From positions 1-9,754 of the forward strand of contig CALUDO010000028.1 in the NCBI GenBank assembly GCA_943914835.1: 9,754 nucleotides of DNA, read 5' to 3'. Position numbers and translations under genes: made by a program. The notes beneath the pieces are model-generated. The model had not been told where the DNA came from and did not search any database. It saw nothing but the letters and a program-made list of their open reading frames with translations. Positions 1 to 7,689 of this stretch are shown here, one piece after another. This DNA is from an uncultured Eremococcus sp. Its GTDB lineage: Bacteria > Bacillota > Bacilli > Lactobacillales > Aerococcaceae. Numbering within the stretch: the stretch's first letter is position 1; every line of letters starts with the position of its first letter.

Positions 1-551
<551 letters not shown>

Positions 552-696
552 GATTTCATAAGTCGATTGTGACTCATTTAAATACTAGCTTATGATGGTT
601 GTTTTGACTGGCCATCTCCAGTTTGTCTCGAATTATATTCGGGTTGTGTTTCGTCTCTTTGACGAATCCTTACACAATTTGGTGTTTGTCTTTGTT

Positions 697-713
697 CAGT
701 TTTCAATGAGCTT
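697..713 (-). promoter_or_regulatory. boxA-like rRNA antitermination element
   Basis: The minus strand reads GCTCATTGAAAACTGAAC, close to the Firmicute rRNA leader boxA (TGTTCTTTGAAAACT). It lies between the proximal promoter and 16S, as expected for a NusB/NusE (S10)-binding antitermination site. The downstream half (TTGAAAACTGAAC) matches better than the upstream half. Confidence 0.6.
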
Positions 714-720
714 TTCTTGA

Positions 721-750
721 CTTCTTATGAAAGAATTGTTTCGTAAGAAG
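721..750 (-). other. Leader hairpin, 12-bp stem with 6-base loop
   Basis: Arms 721-732 and 739-750 are complementary around a six-base loop. In the rRNA-sense transcript the stem has 11 Watson-Crick pairs and one C-A mismatch; on the other strand the same position is a G-U pair. No T-run follows on the minus strand, so it does not look like a terminator. It lies a few bases after the inferred start from the proximal promoter and just before boxA. It may stabilise the 5' end of the pre-rRNA or take part in processing. Confidence 0.6.
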
Positions 751-760
751 CAACTCCAAT

Positions 761-789
761 AATATATCACCGTTTCAATTTAATGTCAA
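761..789 (-). promoter_or_regulatory. rRNA promoter P2 (proximal)
   Basis: On the minus strand there is a perfect -35 TTGACA (784-789), a 17-base spacer and a -10 TATATT (761-766). Upstream of the -35, at about 790-820, is an A/T-rich run that could act as an UP element. The inferred start near 753-756 gives a leader of roughly 200 bases that includes boxA. Confidence 0.75.
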
Positions 790-819
790 CCATCAATTTG
801 AATTTTTTATGATTATTTT

Positions 820-834
820 TTGGAAGCGCTACAC
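820..834. promoter_or_regulatory. Possible catabolite-responsive (cre-like) site
   Basis: The sequence TGGAAGCGCTACAC resembles the CcpA operator consensus TGNAANCGNTNNCA over its left half and core (AAGCGCT), but its last two positions do not match. It sits between rRNA promoters P1 and P2. A chance match is quite possible. Confidence 0.25.
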
Positions 835-857
835 ATTTCCTTGTAGCAGCATATTGT

Positions 858-886
858 ATATTACCATTATGTTCATGCTCTGTCAA
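858..886 (-). promoter_or_regulatory. rRNA promoter P1 (distal)
   Basis: On the minus strand there is a perfect -35 TTGACA (881-886), a 17-base spacer and a -10 TAATAT (858-863, 4 of 6 to consensus). An A/T-rich stretch at about 890-935 lies upstream as a possible UP element. It is 97 bases upstream of P2, a common tandem arrangement for bacterial rRNA operons. Confidence 0.6.
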
Positions 887-965
887 CAACTAATTTAATT
901 ATTTCTCAAATGAATTATTGATATTTTTATAGCTTGGAGCTAGAACTCTTTTAGCAACGTGTAAT

Positions 966-995
966 AATTTACCACAGGGTCTTGATAGCTGTCAA
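966..995 (-). promoter_or_regulatory. Possible third upstream rRNA promoter
   Basis: A third perfect TTGACA on the minus strand (990-995) is followed after 18 bases by TAAATT (966-971, 4 of 6 to TATAAT). It lies 109 bases upstream of P1. The -10 and spacer are weaker than those of P1 and P2, so activity is uncertain. Confidence 0.35.
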
Positions 996-1012
996 CTCTA
1001 TTTCAAAACTTT

Positions 1013-1056
1013 TTCGGATACTTTTTCATTTCTTTTATAACTAGGTAAGGTATAAT
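1013..1056 (+). promoter_or_regulatory. gshF promoter region
   Basis: A perfect -10 TATAAT at 1051-1056 lies 33 bases before the gshF start but has no good -35 at 16-18 bases. An alternative is TTCGGA (1013-1018), a 17-base spacer and TATAAC (1036-1041). Either gives a short leader with no room for a riboswitch. The region is divergent from the rRNA promoters. Confidence 0.4.
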
Positions 1057-1088
1057 TTCTATAAGATTGACTTTATGGAGGTAATTTC

Positions 1089-3401
1089 ATGGATTTGTCA
1101 TATTTTTGGTTTGAAGAAGAAGATATCTTCGACCTTTTGAATTCTACAGTGGGGATTGAGAAAGAATCCTTACGAATAGACCAAGATGGAAGTCTTAGTC
1201 AGCATTCACATAAGCATGGTGGATTTGGCAACCGCTCTTTCCATCCATATATACAAACAGATTTTGCAGATGTTCAACTCGAATTAGTCACGCCCCCCTC
1301 TGCATCGGCAGACGAATTAAGCGCTTGGCTTAAAGCCCTACACCAAATTACAGCTACTTCCTTTGAAGAAGACTTTATCTGGCCCTGTTCCATGCCTGGC
1401 CAGATTCCTGACGATCGCGATCAAGTAGAAATTGCTCAGCTGGAGGACCCTATCGAATATAATTACCGTGCCCATTTAGTGGATACTTATGGTAAAGATG
1501 TTCAGTTAATTTCAGGGATTCACTTCAACCTTGAATTAAATCCTAAGCTTGTTAAATCACGGTGTGCTAGCTGGGGGCAATCAGGGAATGATTCAACTCC
1601 AGCTGCACATGATAAAGGAAATACAGAATCAACCCACTTAAAAAATGAACTCTATATGCAATTGGGACGTCAGTACTTTCGTTATCGCTGGTTACTCACC
1701 TACTTGCTTGGTGCAGCCCCCTTCGCGCCCGATAACTATCGAAGTAATTTGTACGGTCAACCCCAACCTCAACCCATGCGGTCGATTCGCCAAAGTCATT
1801 TCGGTTATCAGAATGCAGCTGACCTTTCTATTGACTACTCTTCTATTGAAAGTATGGTGGAAAGTCTAGAAGCGGCTGTAGAATCAGGCCAATTATCGAT
1901 GGAGAAGGAACTATACCGGGATGTCCGTTTTCGAGGAAGCAAGCATGTCCGTGATTTGATAAGTAAAGGAATTTCTTATATCGAATTCCGCAATATTGAT
2001 TTAAATCCTCTAGCAAGTAATGGTATTGATAGAGACACCATCGAATTCATCCGTCTCTTCCTAGTGACTCTCCTCTTCCTTCCAAACCAAGCTCAAATGG
2101 AAGAAGTCCAACTCGGCAATCAAATGAATCAGTCCATTGCCCTGTCCCACCCCTTAGACCCTTGCCCTTATCTTGAAGAAGGGCAAGACATCTTCCGGGC
2201 TATGCGCTATATCGCTAACCGCTACCTGGATCAAGGTGGACAAGATTTAACCCCCTTGCTAGACCGGTTTGAGGCTGGCCTGAAGCAAGTTAATCAAACA
2301 TTGGCTGGGCAACTAATCACACAAGCACCTACAAAACACGCTTTCTTTAACTTGGCTATGGATCTAGCGGATCAACATCGAGACAGCTACTTGACCACCC
2401 CCTACCTACTACATGGCTTTGAAGATTTTGAACTATCCAGCCAAGATCTTATGAAGGAAGCCATAAAAGCGGGTTTAAGACTCGATATCATCGATGCCCA
2501 AGATAACCTCATTAAGCTATCCTACGATGGCCATGAAGAGTACATTCGTAATGGGAATATGACCAGTCACGATAGTTTGATTTCCTACTATCTGATGGAG
2601 AATAAAGTAGCCACCAAATATATCCTTGCTCAAGAAGGCATTCGCGTTCCCAAAGGTAGCCATTTCGATAATTATGACCGTGCATGTCGCTACTATGATA
2701 CACTACCTTTTTCAGCCTTTGTGGTGAAGCCTAAGAACACTAACTATGGATTAGGGATTTCAATTTTCAAACATAAACCTCATCGCAAAGCCTTTGAAGA
2801 AGCTCTGTCTATCGCCTTTGAAGAAGACACCACCATTTTAATTGAAGAATTCATCCCGGGTCCTGAGCTCCGCTTTTATGTTCAAGCCAATCGAGTCCTA
2901 GCCGTCTGCGAGAGGCAACCTGCTCAAGTGATGGGAGACGGGATCCATACGGTCAGTCAATTAATAGACCAAGCTAATAAACACCCACTACGAGGCAAGA
3001 AACATTTCGCCCCTATGACTCTCTTAGAAAAGGGCAAAAATGAAAGACTACAGCTTGCCGAACAAGGTCTAACCTTCGATTCCATCCCTGAAAAAGATCA
3101 GGTGGTTTTCTTAAGAGAAAACACCAACGTTTCTACGGGGGGGCTGTCCATTGATCGTACAGACCAAGTTGACTCTTTCTATAAAGACTTGGCTATCCAA
3201 TCAGCTCAGGCCTTAGGAGCTACATTCTGTGGTGTTGATATCATATTGTCTAATTATCGAAAACCGCCAATCTCAGATCAGGATTTTGCTGTCCTAGAAG
3301 CTAACTTTAATCCATCCATGTCCATCCACCGCTTCGTGGGTCGTGGACCAGCCCGATTCCTTGGCCGGGCAGTTATCGATGAACTCTTTCCAGAATTATA
3401 A
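1089..3401 (+). CDS. gshF: Bifunctional glutamate-cysteine ligase / glutathione synthetase
   Basis: Makes glutathione in the cytoplasm: an N-terminal ligase joins glutamate and cysteine, then a C-terminal ATP-grasp domain adds glycine. The 770 residues are near the usual 750 or so of the fused enzyme. Ligase motifs include GIEKESLRI (22-30), QLELVTPP (63-70), WPCSMP (98-103) and SGIHFN (142-147). The ATP-grasp half includes MENKVATKYIL (503-513), VVKPKNTNYGLG (545-556), ILIEEFIPGPELRFYV (583-598), GDGIHTV (616-622), FLRENTNVSTGG (674-685) and the C-terminal NFNPSMSIHRF (739-749). The start is set by GGAGGT six bases before ATG. Residues about 156-183 are a polar, low-complexity stretch that looks longer than in streptococcal GshF as I recall it. 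The gene stands alone, divergent from the rRNA operon, and ends at a strong terminator. Confidence 0.96.
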   Translation: MDLSYFWFEEEDIFDLLNSTVGIEKESLRIDQDGSLSQHSHKHGGFGNRSFHPYIQTDFADVQLELVTPPSASADELSAWLKALHQITATSFEEDFIWPCSMPGQIPDDRDQVEIAQLEDPIEYNYRAHLVDTYGKDVQLISGIHFNLELNPKLVKSRCASWGQSGNDSTPAAHDKGNTESTHLKNELYMQLGRQYFRYRWLLTYLLGAAPFAPDNYRSNLYGQPQPQPMRSIRQSHFGYQNAADLSIDYSSIESMVESLEAAVESGQLSMEKELYRDVRFRGSKHVRDLISKGISYIEFRNIDLNPLASNGIDRDTIEFIRLFLVTLLFLPNQAQMEEVQLGNQMNQSIALSHPLDPCPYLEEGQDIFRAMRYIANRYLDQGGQDLTPLLDRFEAGLKQVNQTLAGQLITQAPTKHAFFNLAMDLADQHRDSYLTTPYLLHGFEDFELSSQDLMKEAIKAGLRLDIIDAQDNLIKLSYDGHEEYIRNGNMTSHDSLISYYLMENKVATKYILAQEGIRVPKGSHFDNYDRACRYYDTLPFSAFVVKPKNTNYGLGISIFKHKPHRKAFEEALSIAFEEDTTILIEEFIPGPELRFYVQANRVLAVCERQPAQVMGDGIHTVSQLIDQANKHPLRGKKHFAPMTLLEKGKNERLQLAEQGLTFDSIPEKDQVVFLRENTNVSTGGLSIDRTDQVDSFYKDLAIQSAQALGATFCGVDIILSNYRKPPISDQDFAVLEANFNPSMSIHRFVGRGPARFLGRAVIDELFPEL

Positions 3402-3418
3402 TAACCACCTATAAATTC

Positions 3419-3446
3419 AAAAAGACCAGCCTAGGCTGGTCTTTTT
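3419..3446. terminator. Bidirectional rho-independent terminator (gshF / lplA)
   Basis: The core AAAGACCAGC / GCTGGTCTTT pairs around the loop CTAG, with two more A-T pairs at the base giving 12 pairs. Seven T's follow on the plus strand and five on the minus strand. It lies between the stop codons of the convergent genes, so it can end both transcripts. Confidence 0.92.
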
Positions 3447-3467
3447 TTATCTAAAAATTTAATAAGT

Positions 3468-4475
3468 TTAACCAAAAATTAGGTTAGTTAATTCTTCTGC
3501 TGAAACATCACCCAAGTATTTGTTCAAATTAATATCTGAAAGAACTTCTTGAACAGATGAACGTTCGAAACGAACACCGGTTAAGGCATCTTCAATATCT
3601 TTGATATCTCCTAAACCAAAGAAATCACCAAATATTTTAGCTTCAGAGATGCGCCCTTGACTGACATTGAAACGGAAGTCAACAAAACCGAAGGGGAACT
3701 TATGATTTTTCTCAATATCAAAATCAGGAGATTGTCCGTAATTCCAATCCCAGTTACCCATACGTTCATTATAAATTTCTTTAACGCCATCCCAAATTTC
3801 ATCAGTTAATTTAAATTCTGGCACTTGGTCCCGTGAGTCTACCCCAAAGATTTCAAGTAATACAAGGTCCCTAAATTCCTCAATTGAAAGATCTTTATAT
3901 TGATCATCTACATAGGGTTTGATGTTAGTTACCCGAGAGCGAACAGATTTGATTCCTTTAGAAGCAATTTTTTCCTTGCGTACCTTTAAGGCATTGGTAA
4001 CTTCATCTAAGTCAGAATCAAATAAGATGGTTCCGTGGGCAGTCATCCGACCATCCTTGGCATACATGGCGTTACCAGAGAATTTCTTACCATCAATCAA
4101 GAGGTCATTCCGTCCTTGTAATTCGGCTCCAGTTGCTCCCATTTTATGGAGGGCATCAATCACCGGTTTAGTAAAGGATTGGAAGTCTCTAAATGACCCA
4201 TCGTCATCTTTGATAAAGCAGAATGAGAAATTCCCCCGGTCATGGTAAACCGCTCCCCCACCAGACATCCGTCGAACGACTTGGATTCCTTTTTCATCGA
4301 CATAAGCTTGGTTGACTTCTTCAATCGTATTCTGGTTACGACCAATGATAATTGAGGGATCATTAATATAGAAGAGAAGAATAGGCTCATCCACTAAACG
4401 GTTCTCTACTAAATATGATTCTAGGGCAATGTTCATCGCAGCATCGTAAGTATTTTGGTTATCTACAAATATCAT
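3468..4475 (-). CDS. lplA: Lipoate-protein ligase A
   Basis: Activates free lipoate with ATP and transfers it to lysines on lipoyl domains (2-oxoacid dehydrogenase E2 subunits, GcvH). The 335 residues match the two-domain LplA form (E. coli is about 338). Visible motifs are the lipoyl-AMP loop RRMSGGGAVYHDRGN (68-82), GRNDLLIDGKKFSGNAMY (121-138) with K131 as the expected catalytic lysine, HGTILFDSDLDEV (147-159) and the KSVRSRVTNI segment (176-185). Residues from about 250 on form the C-terminal accessory domain (FPFGFVDFRF, 260-269). The start follows AAAGAGG at 7-8 bases. It begins 22 bases after the aminopeptidase stop and probably shares its transcript. No lipoylated target protein or lipoate synthase gene is in the window, which fits scavenging but does not prove it. 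Confidence 0.93.
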   Translation of the reverse strand: MIFVDNQNTYDAAMNIALESYLVENRLVDEPILLFYINDPSIIIGRNQNTIEEVNQAYVDEKGIQVVRRMSGGGAVYHDRGNFSFCFIKDDDGSFRDFQSFTKPVIDALHKMGATGAELQGRNDLLIDGKKFSGNAMYAKDGRMTAHGTILFDSDLDEVTNALKVRKEKIASKGIKSVRSRVTNIKPYVDDQYKDLSIEEFRDLVLLEIFGVDSRDQVPEFKLTDEIWDGVKEIYNERMGNWDWNYGQSPDFDIEKNHKFPFGFVDFRFNVSQGRISEAKIFGDFFGLGDIKDIEDALTGVRFERSSVQEVLSDINLNKYLGDVSAEELTNLIFG

Positions 4476-4497
4476 GAATAGCCTCTTTCTATAAATA

Positions 4498-5586
4498 TTA
4501 TACGTTTTCTACAATTGTTTCATAGGCAGTTTGATCTAAGGCATCAATAATCGCCTTAATTAATTCAACAGTATACTTATAGTCATCCTCGTGAATGACA
4601 GATGTATGCGAGTGCAAGTACCGAACAGGTACGGTAATGGCAATTGATGGAATACCATCTCTCGTTTGGTGGAAGGACCCAGCATCCGTTCCCCCTCCTG
4701 GAATAAAGGTGTATTGGAAAGGAATATTCCGCTCTTCTGCTAAGTCAGTAACGAAATCACGTAGACCCTTGTGCCCAACCATAGAGTGATCCATGACAAT
4801 CACTTGAGGGCCTTTGCCCAATACAGAATCCGCTTCTTTGGCCGTCATCCCTGGAGTATCACCTGCGGTACCGGTATCTAAAGCAATGGCAATGCTTGGA
4901 TTCACCAAGTGAGCGGCCGTCTTGGCCCCTCTTAGGCCAATTTCTTCTTGAACGTTACCACCGGCATAGATGACATTAGGGTGGTTACTTTGACTGGCAT
5001 ATTTTAAGGCTTCCACCGCTACCGCCATACCTATCCGATTATCCCAAGCCTTTCCTAGTAAGAAAGGAGAACCAGGATTCATCCGTCGGGTTTGAATATA
5101 AGGTGTAATCATGTCTCCTGGACGGATTCCCCATGCCTGGACCTGGTCTTTAGACTCGGCCCCAATATCAATGAAGATATCAGACATATCCACTGGCTTC
5201 TTGCGAGCTTCAGCAGTTAAAACATGTGGTGGTTTTGATCCAGTCACTCCGTGGAAGACTTTGCCCTGGCGCGTGGTTATTTCAACTTCTTGCGCCAAAA
5301 TGACTTGACTCCACCAGCCTCCAACGGGGGTGAATTTGATGAAGCCCTTATCTGTAATGGATTGAACCATGAAGCCTACCTCGTCCATATGAGCCCCAAA
5401 CATTAAAGTCGGCTGGCTATCCGACTCAGAGTCTCCATGCTTAGCATAGATAGAGCCGAGTCCATCTTGAACGAATGCTTGGCTATCATCTGCAACCAAT
5501 TTCTTAAAAAGGTCACGGACTTCCTTCTCTTGGCCAGCAATAGCCCGAGCCTGGGTCAAATCAACCAGCATCTTGTCAATTGTCAT
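4498..5586 (-). CDS. M42-family metallo-aminopeptidase (glutamyl aminopeptidase / PepA-like)
   Basis: A cytoplasmic di-metal exopeptidase that trims N-terminal residues from peptides. With the start chosen here it has 362 residues, normal for M42. Key motifs are AHMDEVGFMV (65-74, first metal His66), the GKAWDNRIG segment (178-186, bridging Asp182), VQEEIGLRGA (212-221, Glu214/Glu215 as base and metal ligand), ALDTG (235-239, Asp237) and YLHSHTS (323-329, metal His325). Start choice: the frame is open 14 codons further, to 5628, but that ATG has no ribosome binding site, whereas the ATG at 5584-5586 follows AGGAGGAGAG. Substrate choice (Glu/Asp versus leucine-type) cannot be read from sequence alone; members have also been annotated as endoglucanase M. 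It sits upstream of lplA with a 22-base gap. Confidence 0.92.
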   Translation of the reverse strand: MTIDKMLVDLTQARAIAGQEKEVRDLFKKLVADDSQAFVQDGLGSIYAKHGDSESDSQPTLMFGAHMDEVGFMVQSITDKGFIKFTPVGGWWSQVILAQEVEITTRQGKVFHGVTGSKPPHVLTAEARKKPVDMSDIFIDIGAESKDQVQAWGIRPGDMITPYIQTRRMNPGSPFLLGKAWDNRIGMAVAVEALKYASQSNHPNVIYAGGNVQEEIGLRGAKTAAHLVNPSIAIALDTGTAGDTPGMTAKEADSVLGKGPQVIVMDHSMVGHKGLRDFVTDLAEERNIPFQYTFIPGGGTDAGSFHQTRDGIPSIAITVPVRYLHSHTSVIHEDDYKYTVELIKAIIDALDQTAYETIVENV

Positions 5587-5604
5587 ATATTTCACTCTCC
5601 TCCT

Positions 5605-5610
5605 ATTATA
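5605..5610 (-). promoter_or_regulatory. Secondary -10-like box before the aminopeptidase gene
   Basis: The minus strand has a perfect TATAAT directly abutting the AGGAGG ribosome binding site (5599-5604). No -35-like sequence is found 16-18 bases upstream, and transcription from it would start inside the ribosome binding site. It is probably a weaker alternative to the promoter at 5686-5714, or chance in A/T-rich DNA. Confidence 0.2.
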
Positions 5611-5670
5611 TTCTATCACTTTCTGCATTATTTTATAAGTCTGTTACATTTCTGCCGAGGAATATAAACA

Positions 5671-5683
5671 GTGAGGGTCTCAC
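5671..5683. repeat. Short perfect inverted repeat GTGAG-GGT-CTCAC
   Basis: Five-base arms flank a three-base centre. It sits just downstream of the inferred -10 box of the aminopeptidase-lplA promoter, at or around its expected start, and just past the stop of the secreted-protein gene. It could be an operator or a weak terminator; on the minus strand only TGTTTATATT follows, a poor T-run. Confidence 0.35.
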
Positions 5684-5685
5684 CA

Positions 5686-5714
5686 ATTATAAGACTAGCT
5701 AGCGGGATCAACAA
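5686..5714 (-). promoter_or_regulatory. Likely promoter for the aminopeptidase-lplA pair
   Basis: The minus strand has -35 TTGTTG (5709-5714), a 17-base spacer and a perfect -10 TATAAT (5686-5691). It overlaps the end and stop codon of the upstream secreted-protein gene. Transcription would start near 5679, leaving a leader of roughly 90 bases. This would let the pair be expressed apart from the ecs genes. Confidence 0.45.
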
Positions 5715-6423
5715 AGTAGCTATCAAACACTTGCATCACTTTGCCGTAGTCCCCCTGAGTGAAGGCTTGGTTTAGTTCATCTGATGTCACGGCCTCACTC
5801 TCAATCATTTGGCCTTCTAAGAAGTTATAGAAGATATAACTATGCTTGTCAGAAACAGGATAGGCTATTTTATAAAGGTCCACTGAAGGCATACGGTAGT
5901 ATAAGAATTGCGGAGCTTGGTTAAGTGTGGTCAAATCAGATAAAGCAGCTCCAGCTTCAAGGTCAGATGGGTTTGATTCTGAAATAGAAACTTCTTGTCC
6001 GGGCATCAGCCCAACGGCTTCAAGTTGCCTATCCTGAAATTGAAAGATCAAATAAGCATGATCTTCTTCACCTGTTTTTGGGTCCGAAGCCATATAATCA
6101 TAAACAAATATTTCCCCTTCTTGTCCTGAAGCTAATTGAATTTCCTCATCACTAGCATCCACTACAAAAGAGACTTGGGAATCAAAATCATCCTGAGTGA
6201 TGGGATGCTTGCCAAGGGCAGCCTCTTGAAAAATTTGACTCTGCCTAAATTGATCTAATTCTTGTAAAGCTACCTCCATAGCGGGGTAGGCTGATAGGGA
6301 TTGGGTCAAACTTTGACTGAGGCTAATGTCTTCTTCAGCCGAACTCGTCGTTACTGGGGTCAAAGGAATAAGGAAGATCACGCTTATCCATAGAAGGGTC
6401 AAAATCTTTTTGGCTATTTGCAT
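5695..6423 (-). CDS. Predicted secreted protein of unknown function, third gene of the ecs cluster
   Basis: I do not recognise the family. The 242 residues begin with a clear Sec signal: basic MQIAKK, a hydrophobic core at about 8-23, and a likely signal peptidase I site after TSSA (residue 29). No cysteine is present, so it is not a lipoprotein and has no disulfides. The mature part is acidic and rich in Q, S, D and E. It starts with a helix-like Gln/Ser-rich segment (32-75) and continues with alternating hydrophobic stretches such as VSFVVDA, GEIFVYDYMA, AYLIFQF and SYIFYNFL that suggest a beta-rich fold. No LPXTG motif or C-terminal anchor is seen. It starts 12 bases after ecsB with an AAGGAG site at 6-7 bases, so it is almost certainly co-transcribed and perhaps functionally tied to EcsAB. 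It does not resemble EcsC as I know that family. Confidence 0.85.
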   Translation of the reverse strand: MQIAKKILTLLWISVIFLIPLTPVTTSSAEEDISLSQSLTQSLSAYPAMEVALQELDQFRQSQIFQEAALGKHPITQDDFDSQVSFVVDASDEEIQLASGQEGEIFVYDYMASDPKTGEEDHAYLIFQFQDRQLEAVGLMPGQEVSISESNPSDLEAGAALSDLTTLNQAPQFLYYRMPSVDLYKIAYPVSDKHSYIFYNFLEGQMIESEAVTSDELNQAFTQGDYGKVMQVFDSYFVDPAS

Positions 6424-6435
6424 AGGAGTCTCCTT

Positions 6436-7689
6436 TCAGACATACTTACGATTCCACCAAGGAACATAAATATAAATCAAGGTAGCCGCGAAGGCTAGCC
6501 AGGCAGGGATTAACCATAAGTGGGCCCAGTGTCCCCAATGAGATAAGAAATAAGTAAAAGTAAAGACCAGACTTTGAAAGAGAAAAACCCAAGAGAGGGT
6601 TTTCTGAAAGGCTTGCAATTGCCCCGTCATGCCCATAGGATAAATTTTCTGTAAAGGGTGGTGGTCATAGATATGTATCATAGCCACTAACTGAAGGACC
6701 GTCATTAGATAGCCCAAAGCCCCTAGACAAAAAACAAGAAAGGGAGAAGAAACAAAGAACAAGAGGAAGCCAACAAAGATGGTAATTTTCAACCATATTC
6801 CCGAGAAGGCGGTATTTCGAACTAAGAGTCTTAGATATAAAGGATAAAAACGGTTGCCTCCATCCCCTGATAGGCTTCGAATCAAGCGGTCTAAATAGGA
6901 CCTCCGTTTAATCGCTGGCACTTGATTGGGTACGTCAGCAAAGACTGAAACCCACCGGTAGAAACTCGCTTCCCTAGTCTGATCTTCTTCCACCACATAA
7001 TCAAACTCAATAGGATAATACTTCTTGTGATTATAGGCCCAGATAAAGTAGGCTAAACTTAAGACCGCGGGGGTAAAGAGGGTCATCCAATCCCAAGTTG
7101 TCGGCATAAATGCAGATATCAACAAAATTGCTGCAAAAACTAGGGTATAGGCTAAACGGGTAAATTGTTTCTTCTTATAGGCTAAGCCGAGGTCAAATAT
7201 TGATAAATAGAGCATCAAATAATCGACTAGCTTTAAGAGAGAAAGGAGTCCTAGAAAGAGATAAACCGAATGATCAGCCCAAGCCGTGACTAATTTGAGG
7301 AAGGGGTAAACCATAAGTCCCCCACTAATGAGCACCAACAAAGGTAGAATTAAGGAAACTAAGGTCCACCTCAGCCAATAACCATACCAGGCTTCTCCTT
7401 GAGGAAAGAGATAGGCTTTATCCGCCTCCTGGGTAAACCAAATAGGACGCCCCAACTGAAAGAGAAAAGATAGAAACAAAGTTGATACAAGGACAACCGG
7501 TCCCTTAACTTGACCTAAGTCTAAGGTCTGGACCTTGGCTAAGAGATTCTGATAATAGAACCCTCCAAAGGCCAATAAGACCAGAAGAATAATTGAGAAA
7601 TGATCATTAATAATCAGCCGGGAATACTTGCCTATCTCTTTGATAAGATGTTTGAACCGCATCTGGCCTAAGTTATAGAGGTTATGCAT
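6436..7689 (-). CDS. ecsB: ABC transporter permease EcsB
   Basis: Membrane subunit of the Ecs ABC exporter-like system, which in other Firmicutes affects protein secretion and regulated intramembrane proteolysis; its transported substrate is not settled. The 417-residue protein has about eight to ten hydrophobic segments, roughly at 31-50, 63-81, 106-131, 143-167, 181-218 (two), 300-341 (two), 365-383 and 389-409, with a long hydrophilic stretch at about 219-298. The N-terminal YSRLIINDHFSIILL and FYYQN segments match EcsB. The frame stays open 20 codons further upstream inside ecsA, but the ATG at 7687-7689 is preferred: it has GGAGG nine bases before it and agrees with EcsB N-termini. It overlaps the end of ecsA by 8 bases, pointing to translational coupling. 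Confidence 0.9.
   Translation of the reverse strand: MHNLYNLGQMRFKHLIKEIGKYSRLIINDHFSIILLVLLAFGGFYYQNLLAKVQTLDLGQVKGPVVLVSTLFLSFLFQLGRPIWFTQEADKAYLFPQGEAWYGYWLRWTLVSLILPLLVLISGGLMVYPFLKLVTAWADHSVYLFLGLLSLLKLVDYLMLYLSIFDLGLAYKKKQFTRLAYTLVFAAILLISAFMPTTWDWMTLFTPAVLSLAYFIWAYNHKKYYPIEFDYVVEEDQTREASFYRWVSVFADVPNQVPAIKRRSYLDRLIRSLSGDGGNRFYPLYLRLLVRNTAFSGIWLKITIFVGFLLFFVSSPFLVFCLGALGYLMTVLQLVAMIHIYDHHPLQKIYPMGMTGQLQAFQKTLSWVFLFQSLVFTFTYFLSHWGHWAHLWLIPAWLAFAATLIYIYVPWWNRKYV

Larger units (their letters stand above)
552..753 (-). other. 16S rRNA leader (pre-rRNA 5' spacer)
   Basis: This is the transcribed spacer between the proximal rRNA promoter and the mature 16S 5' end. It holds a boxA-like element, a long hairpin near the transcript start and several small stems: TTCGTC/GACGAA around 649-665, ACTGG/CCAGT around 607-622, and a 9-bp stem with one G-U pair that overlaps the 16S start at about 543-563. 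By analogy, part of the leader pairs with sequence 3' of 16S to form the RNase III processing stem; that partner is outside the window. No open frame with a ribosome binding site is visible. Confidence 0.75.

Noticed and set aside
3137..3143. Run of seven G's in gshF as a phase-variation tract
   Set aside because: The frame is intact, the run is short and it encodes a conserved Thr-Gly-Gly motif; no other sign of switching.
3611..3802. Short minus-strand frame inside lplA (and similar frames at 1645, 2512, 3919, 4160, 4595, 5111, 5437, 9115)
   Set aside because: These overlap strongly supported genes in other frames, lack good start signals and have no recognisable content.
5587..5628. Upstream start for the M42 aminopeptidase
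   Set aside because: No ribosome binding site before it, and the 14 extra residues do not fit the family N-terminus; AGGAGG lies before the later ATG.
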